Source: Bacteroidota bacterium (GTDB lineage Bacteria > Bacteroidota > Ignavibacteria > Ignavibacteriales > Melioribacteraceae). Taken from it: a stretch of DNA of 7,171 nt. Made by a program: the position numbers and the translations under genes. Each line of letters opens with the position of its first letter. The stretch's first letter is position 1. A model generated the notes under the pieces. The model did not search any database. It saw nothing but the letters and a program-made list of their open reading frames with translations, and was not told the DNA's origin. The stretch lies in contig JAKAMS010000123.1 of assembly GCA_021812745.1 (NCBI GenBank), positions 1 to 7,171 of the forward strand, read 5' to 3'. Shown piece after piece: positions 1-7,171 of the stretch.

Positions 1-861
1 CATACTAATGCAATAGAAAATTTATCCAACACCCAGGTAAGTTTTCGTGCGCAGGTTATCCGTTCTATTGCAGAAGAGATTGAAAGAATTGCAATGCATC
101 TATCAGGATTAGGCGGCGTTGCAAACGATATTGGATTTGCATTGGCTTCTTCTTCATACGGCAGACTTCGCACACTCGCAATAAATAGTCTTGCTTTATT
201 ATGCGGTTCAAGATTCGGACGCGGCTTATTCATCTATGGGGGCGTTCGTTTCGATTATAACGATGAAATCATCAAAGAAACAATTGCAAACCTTCAGATC
301 ATAAAAAATGATATTGCCGTGATCAATGAATATTTATTCTCTTCAACCGGTGTATTAACCAGAGTTGAGAATACCGGAGTCGTATCAAAAGAAATTGCTC
401 AGCAGATTGGAATGGTAGGTCTTGCCGCGCGTTCATGCGGACTTGAGAATGACGCACGAGTTCAATTCCCATACGGCGCTTACCGCTACAATCCGGTTTC
501 ACTAATAACTTTGTCAAGCGGAGATGTTTTTGCACGCGCCCGCATGCGCGCATTGGAAATAGATGAATCGCTAAAATTTATAAATGACCAATTAGAGAAT
601 CTCCCGCAAGGTGAAATAAAAACTAATGTTGGAGATATTATTACCGAAGGAGGAATAATCTCAATTACAGAAGGTTGGCGGGGAGAAATTATTCATACGG
701 TTTTCACGGATGCAAACGGAAATTTATTATTGTATAAAATCAAAGATCCTTCATTCAACAATTGGTATGGATTAAGTTTGGCGTTACGAAGAACTGCAAT
801 TTCAGATTTTCCGTTGTGCAATAAAAGTTTTGATCTGTCTTATGCGGGACATGATTTATAA
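1..861 (+). CDS. Large (catalytic-type) subunit of a group 4 hydrogenase-related / complex I-like complex, C-terminal part, left-truncated
   Basis: The reading frame is open from base 1 and gives 286 residues ending in TAA; the true start lies upstream. The ATG at 94 is internal, because the residues before it (ending EEIERIA) continue the family pattern. Visible family marks, in window residues, are ERIAMHL at 28-34, NDIGF shortly after, SGDVFARA at 173-180, WRGE at 226-229 and the KIKDPSFNNW segment near the end. These match the HycE/HyfG/NuoD family, the 49 kDa-type subunit that sits against the FeS subunit of the peripheral arm. In true [NiFe] enzymes a C-terminal DPCxxC binds nickel. Here the equivalent stretch reads DFPLCNKS with a single Cys (residue 273), and the protein stops 13 residues later with no cleavable tail. 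I infer an Ehr-type, non-hydrogenase subunit. The N-terminal cysteine motif lies outside the window and cannot be checked. Family assignment is firm; the exact substrate is unknown. Confidence 0.88.
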   Translation, partial: HTNAIENLSNTQVSFRAQVIRSIAEEIERIAMHLSGLGGVANDIGFALASSSYGRLRTLAINSLALLCGSRFGRGLFIYGGVRFDYNDEIIKETIANLQIIKNDIAVINEYLFSSTGVLTRVENTGVVSKEIAQQIGMVGLAARSCGLENDARVQFPYGAYRYNPVSLITLSSGDVFARARMRALEIDESLKFINDQLENLPQGEIKTNVGDIITEGGIISITEGWRGEIIHTVFTDANGNLLLYKIKDPSFNNWYGLSLALRRTAISDFPLCNKSFDLSYAGHDL

Positions 862-896
862 AAAATAATGTTTTTAAAGCAATAAGAAATATTTTT

Positions 897-1649
897 ATGA
901 AAGAAGTAATAAAAGTTAGAATACTTCAGGGCGATCCTATTGTTCACGATGTCCGAAATGCCGAATTTCCGTCTTCATACCGCGGCTTGCCTTCGGTTGC
1001 AAATAAACCTTGTTTAGACAATTGCAGGAAATGTGCGGACGTTTGTCCAACTAGTGCAATAGAATTGAATCCGGTTAGAATTAATTTAGGGCTGTGTGTA
1101 TTCTGCCCGCTTTGCGAAGAAACTTGTCCAGAAAAAATAATTCATTTTACAAACGACTATCATTTAGCTACAAGTTCTGAAGAACAACTTATTGTTACAA
1201 GAGCAACAAATCAGATCACTCCGGCAATGGCATCGGAAAAAATCAGAAAGTATTTTGGTAGATCGTTAAAGCTCCGGCAAATTTCTGCCGGCGGTTGCAA
1301 TGGCTGCGAGCTTGAACTTAATGCACTTAGCAATGTTAACTTTGATATGGGGCGCTATGGAATTGAATTCGTCGCCTCACCCCGCCATGCAGACGGCGTT
1401 GTTCTAACCGGACCAATCACAAAAAATATGGCAAAGGCAACAGATATTTGTATTGAAGCAATTCCTAATCCCAAAATAATTATTCTTTTCGGAGCTTGTG
1501 CAATTTCCGGCGGTATCTTTCAAAATTCAGATCAGATTGAAAGAGAATTTTTAAAGAAGAATAAAATTGATCTCTTCATTCCGGGCTGTCCGCCCCATCC
1601 GCTAACATTTATTAATGGTTTACTTGATTGGTTGGATAAGAAAGTATAA
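897..1649 (+). CDS. Ferredoxin-NuoB fusion: FeS electron-transfer subunit of a hydrogenase-4/complex I-related complex
   Basis: This 250-residue protein joins two modules. Residues 37-80 form a two-[4Fe-4S] ferredoxin domain: C39-x3-C43-x2-C46-x3-C50-P and C67-x2-C70-x2-C73-x3-C77-P. Residues 115-250 are a NuoB/HycG-like small subunit with the proximal-cluster ligands in GGCNGCE (C134, C137), C201 in GACA and C231 in GCPPHP. All twelve cysteines are present, so three [4Fe-4S] clusters are expected on one chain, doing the work of separate NuoI-like and NuoB-like subunits. There is no signal peptide or membrane segment, so it should sit on the cytoplasmic peripheral arm next to the large subunit encoded 35 bases upstream. 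It probably carries electrons from an unidentified donor, perhaps reduced ferredoxin, towards that subunit. The ATG at 897 is preceded by AT-rich sequence without a Shine-Dalgarno motif. The adjacent upstream bases of this frame contain a stop, which supports this start. It appears to be the last gene of its operon. Confidence 0.9.
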   Translation: MKEVIKVRILQGDPIVHDVRNAEFPSSYRGLPSVANKPCLDNCRKCADVCPTSAIELNPVRINLGLCVFCPLCEETCPEKIIHFTNDYHLATSSEEQLIVTRATNQITPAMASEKIRKYFGRSLKLRQISAGGCNGCELELNALSNVNFDMGRYGIEFVASPRHADGVVLTGPITKNMAKATDICIEAIPNPKIIILFGACAISGGIFQNSDQIEREFLKKNKIDLFIPGCPPHPLTFINGLLDWLDKKV

Positions 1650-1887
1650 ACGCCTTCTTCTTGTTCAGTAAATCAAAAGCTCTAGCGATGCAAATAGTCT
1701 TGTTGAAATTCTCACAATAGATTTTTGCGCCTGTATCTTATGTTATGTTTTTACTATATGATTTTTTATTTTTAACAAGCATCCGCTTTTAGTTTAATAA
1801 CCATGCGATTGGCATATAAATCAATAGAAGGAAACATTTTTAATAAATAATTGTTATAACGAAATTGATATTGTAAAAGGAAACACA
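1650..1887. other. Intergenic region between the hydrogenase-like operon and the efflux operon
   Basis: These 238 bases are AT-rich with several T runs, notably around 1721-1726 and 1762-1775, and have no sustained open frame. I found only short inverted repeats of about four pairs (for example ATGC/GCAT around 1803-1815) and no stable GC-rich hairpin followed by a T tract. Transcription must end or be renewed somewhere here if the two operons are separate. A promoter for the efflux genes is expected in this gap, but no hexamer pair is convincing. A TTGGCA at 1809-1814 lacks a good -10 box at the usual spacing. Confidence 0.6.
1875..1881 (+). promoter_or_regulatory. Ribosome binding site of the efflux adaptor gene
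   Basis: AAAAGGA lies 6 bases before the ATG at 1888. It is the only good Shine-Dalgarno-like sequence before any gene in the window, and it supports this start as the entry point of a new operon. Confidence 0.6.
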
Positions 1888-2994
1888 ATGCATTTTACAA
1901 AAAAATCTTATCTATTTATTGGGATCGCTGTTCTGATACTTGCGCTGATAATTATTATTAAAATTGCAGTAAGTGATTCATCAAAACGACCTGTTCTTAA
2001 ACCGGTTGTTGTATTAGGGCAAACAAGTATTAAAGAGATTCATAAAAGCGAAACCCTCACAGGAGACATTGCGCCCATACAACAAGCGAATATTTTTTCT
2101 AAAGTAAGCGGTAATATTGAAAAGAATTTTGTTGATATCGGCGACCGGGTTTCCGCAAATCAATTACTTGCTTTAATTGATACGACTATCTATTCCCAGA
2201 ATGCAAAGCTGGCAAAGGCTAATTTGATGCAGGCAGAAGCAAACTATCAAAATTCAAGACTAAACTATGATAGAAACAAAAAACTTCTCGATCAAAAACT
2301 TGTTGCCCAGCAAGATCTTGACAATGCTAAAGCAGCATTTGATATAGCGCTTGCTCAAAAGGAGGCGGCACAGGCAACATTCAATAACGCAACAACTCAA
2401 TTAAGCTACTGTAAAATCACAGCACCTTTTGCCGGAACAATTACAAAAAGATTTTTTGATCCTGGCTCTTATGTTTCAGCCACACAAAGCAGTCAAAATT
2501 CTGTTTTATTTGTTTTAATGAATGTAGATCATTTGAAAACAACCGTAAACGTTCCGGAACGTACCGTTCCCTATTTATCAAGTATTAAAGATGTAACTCT
2601 TACAGCCGATGCCGTGCCAAATAAAAAATTTAATGCACGTATAAATAGAATTAGCCAGTCAATTGATCTTGCAACTCGTACAATGCCTGTTGAAATCGCA
2701 ATTGATAATCCAGGAAGTTTACTAAAACCGGGAATGTTTGCTACAGTTCAATTGATTACGGAAAAGGAAATCAACTCTAAGGTAATTCCAACTGAAGTTG
2801 CATTAAATGATGACAAAGGAGATTATGTTTTTACACTCAATCCCGACACTACAGTCTCGAAAAAATATATTAAAATTGGTATAAGAATGGACGACGCGGT
2901 TGAAGTTCTATCTGGATTGGATGAAAACAGTAAAATTGTTTTTGTCGGGCAGACATTAATAAAAGACAAAATGAAAGTAAAAATAGCGAAGTAA
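1888..2994 (+). CDS. RND efflux periplasmic adaptor (membrane fusion protein, AcrA/MexA type)
   Basis: This 368-residue periplasmic adaptor links an RND pump to a TolC-type channel. It starts with a basic stretch and a hydrophobic segment at about residues 8-28. No lipobox cysteine follows, so it is probably held by an uncleaved N-terminal membrane anchor rather than by lipid. Next come the first half of the lipoyl/barrel-sandwich domain (about 65-99, with SKVSGNIEKNFVDIGDRV), an alanine- and glutamine-rich alpha-helical hairpin (about 102-168), and the second lipoyl half (LSYCKITAPFAGTI, 172-185). The beta-barrel domain (about 205-290) has the typical RTMPVEIAIDNP and LKPGMFATVQL segments, and a membrane-proximal domain ends the protein. 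The length is normal for the family. The gene begins the efflux operon, with its stop 4 bases before the pump start. The substrate cannot be read from the sequence. The lack of histidine- or methionine-rich metal-binding segments argues mildly against a metal exporter. Confidence 0.93.
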   Translation: MHFTKKSYLFIGIAVLILALIIIIKIAVSDSSKRPVLKPVVVLGQTSIKEIHKSETLTGDIAPIQQANIFSKVSGNIEKNFVDIGDRVSANQLLALIDTTIYSQNAKLAKANLMQAEANYQNSRLNYDRNKKLLDQKLVAQQDLDNAKAAFDIALAQKEAAQATFNNATTQLSYCKITAPFAGTITKRFFDPGSYVSATQSSQNSVLFVLMNVDHLKTTVNVPERTVPYLSSIKDVTLTADAVPNKKFNARINRISQSIDLATRTMPVEIAIDNPGSLLKPGMFATVQLITEKEINSKVIPTEVALNDDKGDYVFTLNPDTTVSKKYIKIGIRMDDAVEVLSGLDENSKIVFVGQTLIKDKMKVKIAK

Positions 2995-2998
2995 TATT

Positions 2999-5900
2999 AT
3001 GTGGCTAACCAGACTTGCTCTTAAATATCCTATTACAACATTGATGATGGCTATCGCTGTTTTTGTTTTGGGATTTGTATCATTTCTTCAACTTCCGATA
3101 GATATGTTGCCCAACATACAAATTCCGGTGGTAAGCGTAATTACATATAATAACGGCGCCAGCCCAACAGACATGGAACAGACTGTTACAGTTCCCATCG
3201 AAAGAGCTGTGAGTTCGACTAATAATGTTAATTACGTCCAATCAACAACTAGAGAAGGTGTCTCTTCACTTCGTGTTTATTTTAACTGGGATGCAAATAC
3301 CGATGTAGGATTAATAGATGTAATTCAAAAAGTAAATAGAGTGCTGAATTTTCTTCCGGCTGCTGCTTCACAACCGCTTGTTCTTCGATTTGATATAACT
3401 AACATTCCCGTATGCACAGTTGCTCTAAACGGAGATTTGGATCAAAGAGCTTTGTACGATTTAGCATATAATGTAATCGAACCTCAACTCGAACACATTC
3501 CAGGTGTTGCCTTTGCACAAGTTACGGGCGGTAGAATTCGTGAAATTCATATTAAGGTAGATAGAAACAGATTAGATGCGCTTGGTTTATCTTTACAACA
3601 AATAACACAAGCTATGTCATCGTCCAATCTAATTGTTCCTTCCGGCGATCTTAAATCCGGTGTTTTTGATTATTCATTAAGAACCGAAAGCCAGTTTAAT
3701 GTTGTTGAACCAATGGGCAACATTGTAGTAAAAAACCAGAATGGTGTTGCGGTAAGAATTAGAGACGTTGCTTTTGTTGAAGATTCATACCAGGAACAAA
3801 CAGAGGTAATACGCAATAACGGTAAAGAAGGCGTTGTAATCCGTGTGCAAAAAACTTCAGGCGCAAATACTGTTGAAGTTGTTAATGCAGTTGTAAAAGC
3901 GCTCACTCAATTAAGAGATGTTCCCCCATCTATTAAAGCATCTTTGGGAACAGACCAGAGTCTTTATATTAAGCAGTCAATTAGCGGCTTAATGCAAGAA
4001 GCAATTCTTGGTGCTTTTTTGGCAACTCTGGTAATTTTGATTTTCCTCAGAAATTCGCGCAGCGCAATAATTATATTTCTCGCAATTCCGCTTTCAATAT
4101 TTGTAACATTTATTTTCTTCCGCTTCAGCAGTACTACACTAAATATTATGACATTCGGAGGACTTGCGCTTGGGATAGGGCGCCTTGTTGATGATTCAAT
4201 TGTTGAGCTGGAAGCAATTACTCGTCATTATGGAACCAGGAAATCCGACGGCAAGTTAAAAATGCAGGCGACTCTTGATGCCGCATCAGAAGTTGCTTCT
4301 CCGATTTTTATATCAACTCTCACAACGGTTATAGTTTTTCTTCCGGTAGTTTTTCTATCAGGTATAGCAAAACTTCTTTTTCTTCCTTTAGTTATAACAA
4401 TTACAGTAGCGCTATTCGCTTCATTCTTTGTTTCAAGAACAGTTACTCCTTTGCTATGCTACAATTATCTTGAAGCAGAGAGGCAAGCTGATGCCGATTC
4501 GAAAAAATTGTCTCACAGAATTCAGATTTATTTCAAGAATTTATTAGAGAGAATTGATAATTCTTATCAGCGGACTCTTACGCAAGCTTTGAAGCATAAA
4601 CGCTTGGTTATTTTTAGTGTAATCGGGTTTGCAATTATTTCTTTCATTCTTTTCAAATTTGTTGGAACAGAATTCTTTCCGGATTCAGATGAAAGTCAAT
4701 TCTCAATAAATGCTAAGCTGCCTGTCGGCACAAGAATAGAAGAAACCGAAAAACTCGTTGAGAAGATTGAAGGAATAGTCAGAAGAACTGTTCCGGAAGC
4801 CAAGACTGTTATTTCTGATATTGGAGTGCCATCTGCTAAAAGCGGAACTCCTTTTGGAGGGAACTCCGGCGGACATGCTGCAAACATTACGGTTTCTTTA
4901 ACTCCGCCCAATGAGAGAAATAGAACAGTATTTGATATTGTAAAAACATTGCGTCCGCAATTAGCTTCTTTGCCCGGTGCTCAAATATTTATTAACCCGG
5001 GCGGATTTCTAAAATTTCTTCTCAACTTCGGTTCGTCCGCACCAATTGATATCATTATCAGCGGTCACGACTTTGATACTGCCAATAAATTAAGTCAGCA
5101 AATTTATGATATTGTAAAATCAACACAAGGCGCAACGGATGTTCAAATAAGCCGTGAATTAAATTTGCCGGAATTAAACATCTCAATTAATCGTGAAAAA
5201 GCCGGAGCTCTCGGAGTAAGCGTTTCTCAAATTTCCAATACAATTACTACTGCAATTTCAGGATCGGTCGCATCAATATTTACAGATCCCGGTACGGGGA
5301 ATCAATATAATATTTTAGTTAGAATGACTGAAGATTACCGCGATAAAATTGATGACATTAAAGATCTTAGTGTTTTAAACGCCCAGGGTCAATTAATTAA
5401 ATTATCGAATTTGGTTAATGTGGAATTGGTTAAAGCGCCAATTCAGATTGACAGAAAATATCAGGAGAGAATTGTAGAAGTAACGGCAAACAATACCGGG
5501 CGAGATCTTGGCAGTATATCAAAAGAGATTAATGATAAACTTGCTAACGTTCAAATACCAACAGGATTTCAAGTTCAGGTAAGCGGAAATGTTGAACAAC
5601 AGAACAAAACATTTGGCGATCTTGGTTTGGCTTTAATTCTTGCTATCATTCTAGTTTACATGGTTATGGCTTCTCAATTTCAATCTCTTGTTGATCCATT
5701 CATCATAATGTTTACAGTACCATTAGGAATGATAGGGGTTGTTTGGGCACTCTTCTTAACTGATACAACACTTTCCGTTACATCTTTTGAAGGTGTTATA
5801 GTAATGATAGGCATTGTTGTTTCCAACGGCATTTTATTAGTTGATTATACAAACAAATTACGAAAAGCGGGAATGGGATTGCACGAAGCGGTAATACGCG

Positions 5901-6142
5901 GCGGCAAAACAAGATTAAAACCAATTCTAATGACAACACTCGCTACTGTGCTGGGATTAATTCCCTTAGCGCTTGGAATGGGAGGAGAAAAATCTCAGGC
6001 GCCCTTAGCTATTGCGGTTATTGGAGGACTGACAGTTTCAACAGTACTTACTTTATTATTTGTACCCACACTTTACACTCTTTTTGAAGAAAGATTTAGT
6101 AAAAAGAAAAATAACATTAAAGATGAAGTTGAATATGAATAA
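2999..6142 (+). CDS. RND family efflux transporter, inner-membrane proton-driven pump (HAE/AcrB-like)
   Basis: At 1047 residues this matches the usual length of the AcrB/MdtB/MexB superfamily, which exports drugs, detergents or lipids using the proton gradient. The twelve-helix layout is visible: TM1 about 10-30, TM2-TM6 about 334-482, TM7 about 536-554, and TM8-TM12 about 875-1026. Two large periplasmic loops (about 31-330 and 555-870) form the porter and docking domains. TM4 carries the paired aspartates D398-D399 in GIGRLVDDSIVELEA, equivalent to AcrB D407-D408. TM11 carries R972 and T979 in RLKPILMT, equivalent to AcrB R971 and T978. The AcrB Lys940 position in TM10 is Ser942 here (IVVSNGILLVDY). 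A glycine-rich loop lies near residues 620-625. The start codon follows the adaptor stop by 4 bases with no clear Shine-Dalgarno motif, which suggests coupled translation. The DD pair and the absence of CzcA/CusA-type signatures favour the HAE branch. The substrate is unknown. Confidence 0.95.
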   Translation: MWLTRLALKYPITTLMMAIAVFVLGFVSFLQLPIDMLPNIQIPVVSVITYNNGASPTDMEQTVTVPIERAVSSTNNVNYVQSTTREGVSSLRVYFNWDANTDVGLIDVIQKVNRVLNFLPAAASQPLVLRFDITNIPVCTVALNGDLDQRALYDLAYNVIEPQLEHIPGVAFAQVTGGRIREIHIKVDRNRLDALGLSLQQITQAMSSSNLIVPSGDLKSGVFDYSLRTESQFNVVEPMGNIVVKNQNGVAVRIRDVAFVEDSYQEQTEVIRNNGKEGVVIRVQKTSGANTVEVVNAVVKALTQLRDVPPSIKASLGTDQSLYIKQSISGLMQEAILGAFLATLVILIFLRNSRSAIIIFLAIPLSIFVTFIFFRFSSTTLNIMTFGGLALGIGRLVDDSIVELEAITRHYGTRKSDGKLKMQATLDAASEVASPIFISTLTTVIVFLPVVFLSGIAKLLFLPLVITITVALFASFFVSRTVTPLLCYNYLEAERQADADSKKLSHRIQIYFKNLLERIDNSYQRTLTQALKHKRLVIFSVIGFAIISFILFKFVGTEFFPDSDESQFSINAKLPVGTRIEETEKLVEKIEGIVRRTVPEAKTVISDIGVPSAKSGTPFGGNSGGHAANITVSLTPPNERNRTVFDIVKTLRPQLASLPGAQIFINPGGFLKFLLNFGSSAPIDIIISGHDFDTANKLSQQIYDIVKSTQGATDVQISRELNLPELNISINREKAGALGVSVSQISNTITTAISGSVASIFTDPGTGNQYNILVRMTEDYRDKIDDIKDLSVLNAQGQLIKLSNLVNVELVKAPIQIDRKYQERIVEVTANNTGRDLGSISKEINDKLANVQIPTGFQVQVSGNVEQQNKTFGDLGLALILAIILVYMVMASQFQSLVDPFIIMFTVPLGMIGVVWALFLTDTTLSVTSFEGVIVMIGIVVSNGILLVDYTNKLRKAGMGLHEAVIRGGKTRLKPILMTTLATVLGLIPLALGMGGEKSQAPLAIAVIGGLTVSTVLTLLFVPTLYTLFEERFSKKKNNIKDEVEYE

Positions 6143-7171
6143 ACACCTATTGATAATTTTTATCTTTTTCTTGATAGCTGATTTATCTCAAGCACAAACC
6201 GATTCTCTCACAGTTGAAAAATGTATTGAGATTGCTTTAAGGAATAACCCGCAGATAAAAATCGCCGAAAGCAATTATGAGGCGTCTTCTGCAAATCTAA
6301 CCAGCACGCGTTCTGTACTTTTCCCGCAGGTTTCATTTACTTCTGGCTGGAATAGAAACGGTGGAAATTTTTTCGTTGGTCCTACTGCTAGAGAAGCTAC
6401 TTATGGGAACTATTCGTACGGTTTTCAATTACAGCAGCTTATTTTTGATTTTGGAAAATCTTACACACGCTTATCAGGAACTGCAGATCTGAAATCCGCA
6501 TCGGAACAAGATCTATCTTTATCAAAACAAAATTTAATTCTAAATACTTATGTGGCATATTTTAATTATTTGCAGGCGGTGCGCATTAAAAACGCCAGTC
6601 AAGAATCATTGAATCAAGCAGAAGAGCATCTAAGACAAGCGCAAAGTTTTTTTGATGTTGGAAAGAAACCCCAGTTTGATGTTCTTAAAGCAAAAACTGA
6701 CGAAGCTAATGCTCGCTTAAACTTAATTAACGCGGACAATAATATTGTTGTCAGCAAACTGCAGTTAGAAAATATATTGAACATAAAATTACCTGCCGAT
6801 TTCAAATTAAAGGACAATCTAGAAATCACCAAAGAAAGCATAGGACTTGAGACTGCTCTAAACGGCGCAAAAGAAAATCGTCCCGAATATATTGGAGCCA
6901 AATTCAGAATGGATGCCAACAAATCTTTTCTTAATTCGGCTTGGACTGCAAATCTTCCTTCTATAAATCTTTCCGGAGGATACAATTGGAGAACATTTTC
7001 GTTAAACGAAAACTTCTTGAATTCATGGAATGTCGGTATTGCAATTTCACTTCCAATTTTCCAAGGATTTTCTTTAGATGCCGGAATAGATTTGGCTCGC
7101 GCTAACTATAAAAATGCCGAAGCCCAATTAGATTATGTTTCACAAGCAATTGATCTTGATGTTCAACAGCA
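6135..7171 (+). CDS. TolC-family outer-membrane efflux channel, right-truncated
   Basis: An open frame of 345 codons runs off the right edge; family members are usually about 420-480 residues, so most of the protein is present. An N-terminal Sec signal peptide is clear: MNKH, a hydrophobic core (LLIIFIFFLIADL), and a likely signal peptidase I cut after SQA at residue 20. There is no lipobox cysteine. The first OEP repeat starts with LTVEKCIEIALRNNPQI and continues through PQVSFTSGW and the F/Y-rich beta-strand region. Its long helical part has FFDVGKKPQFDVLKAKTDEANARL around residues 173-196. The second repeat starts near ENRPEY, with LPSINLSGGYNW and ISLPIFQGF as the matching strand segments. 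The ATG overlaps the pump stop by 8 bases. An in-frame ATG at 6123 would add MKLN and give a 20-base overlap, and the sequence does not settle which is used. The product would be the exit duct of the pump encoded upstream. Confidence 0.92.
   Translation, partial: MNKHLLIIFIFFLIADLSQAQTDSLTVEKCIEIALRNNPQIKIAESNYEASSANLTSTRSVLFPQVSFTSGWNRNGGNFFVGPTAREATYGNYSYGFQLQQLIFDFGKSYTRLSGTADLKSASEQDLSLSKQNLILNTYVAYFNYLQAVRIKNASQESLNQAEEHLRQAQSFFDVGKKPQFDVLKAKTDEANARLNLINADNNIVVSKLQLENILNIKLPADFKLKDNLEITKESIGLETALNGAKENRPEYIGAKFRMDANKSFLNSAWTANLPSINLSGGYNWRTFSLNENFLNSWNVGIAISLPIFQGFSLDAGIDLARANYKNAEAQLDYVSQAIDLDVQQ

Noticed and set aside
94..96. ATG as the start of the large-subunit gene
   Set aside because: The frame is open back to base 1, and the upstream residues (HTNAIENL to EEIERIA) continue the large-subunit family pattern, so this Met is internal.
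323..553. Open frame on the - strand
   Set aside because: It lies wholly inside the large-subunit gene and its translation has no recognisable domain; it is a shadow frame.
1639..1671. AAGAA/TTCTT inverted repeat as a terminator after the FeS subunit gene
   Set aside because: The stem is five A/T pairs with a long loop and no following T tract, too weak to support a terminator call.
1718..1727. TAGATTTTTG as a Bacteroidota-type -7 element (TAnnTTTG)
   Set aside because: It does not match exactly at the required spacing and lies about 160 bases before the gene; T-rich sequence gives such near matches by chance.
1809..1837. TTGGCA as a -35 box for the efflux operon
   Set aside because: At 17-base spacing the downstream hexamer is AAACAT, a poor -10 match, and in an AT-rich gap such single hits are expected by chance.
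3670..3906. Open frame on the - strand inside the pump gene
   Set aside because: It is antisense to conserved porter-domain coding sequence, with low-complexity Thr/Ser-rich translation and no domain.
4696..4911. Open frame on the - strand inside the pump gene
   Set aside because: It is antisense to the second periplasmic loop coding sequence and resembles no family.
6614..6985. 123-codon open frame on the - strand
   Set aside because: It is entirely antisense to the TolC-family coding sequence, which shows clear family motifs on the + strand.

Overview
The window is an AT-rich bacterial segment with every gene on the + strand. It holds the downstream end of one respiratory or energy-converting operon and most of a tripartite efflux operon. 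The lineage cannot be fixed from the sequence. The low GC, the near absence of Shine-Dalgarno motifs before most genes, and the style of the proteins suggest a Bacteroidota, Chlorobiota or Ignavibacteriota-type Gram-negative bacterium. A Gram-negative envelope is certain, because an outer-membrane TolC-family protein is encoded.

Region 1 (1-1649) carries two subunits of a complex related to group 4 [NiFe] hydrogenases and complex I. The first is the C-terminal part (286 codons) of a large subunit of the HycE/HyfG/NuoD family, cut by the left edge. After a 35-base gap comes a 250-residue protein fusing a two-cluster ferredoxin domain to a NuoB-like small subunit. The large subunit keeps the family fold signatures but lacks the C-terminal nickel-ligand motif DPCxxC, having DFPLCNKS instead, and has no cleavable C-terminal tail. 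The small subunit retains all twelve cluster cysteines. This combination fits an 'energy-converting hydrogenase-related' (Ehr) complex: an electron-transfer, ion-pumping module that is probably not a hydrogenase. The membrane subunits would lie upstream, outside the window.

Region 2 (1650-1887) is a 238-base AT-rich intergenic gap. It has no convincing terminator or coding sequence and ends in a purine-rich ribosome binding site. It separates the two operons.

Region 3 (1888-7171) is an RND efflux operon in the order periplasmic adaptor, inner-membrane RND pump, outer-membrane TolC-like channel. The genes are packed tightly: a 4-base gap, then an overlap of 8 or 20 bases depending on the start of the last gene. 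The three products together would form one envelope-spanning, proton-driven exporter. The pump looks like the hydrophobe/amphiphile (HAE) branch rather than a heavy-metal pump. It keeps the paired aspartates of the proton relay but has serine where AcrB has Lys940. The channel gene runs off the right edge after 345 codons. No RNA gene, mobile element, CRISPR array or long repeat was seen.
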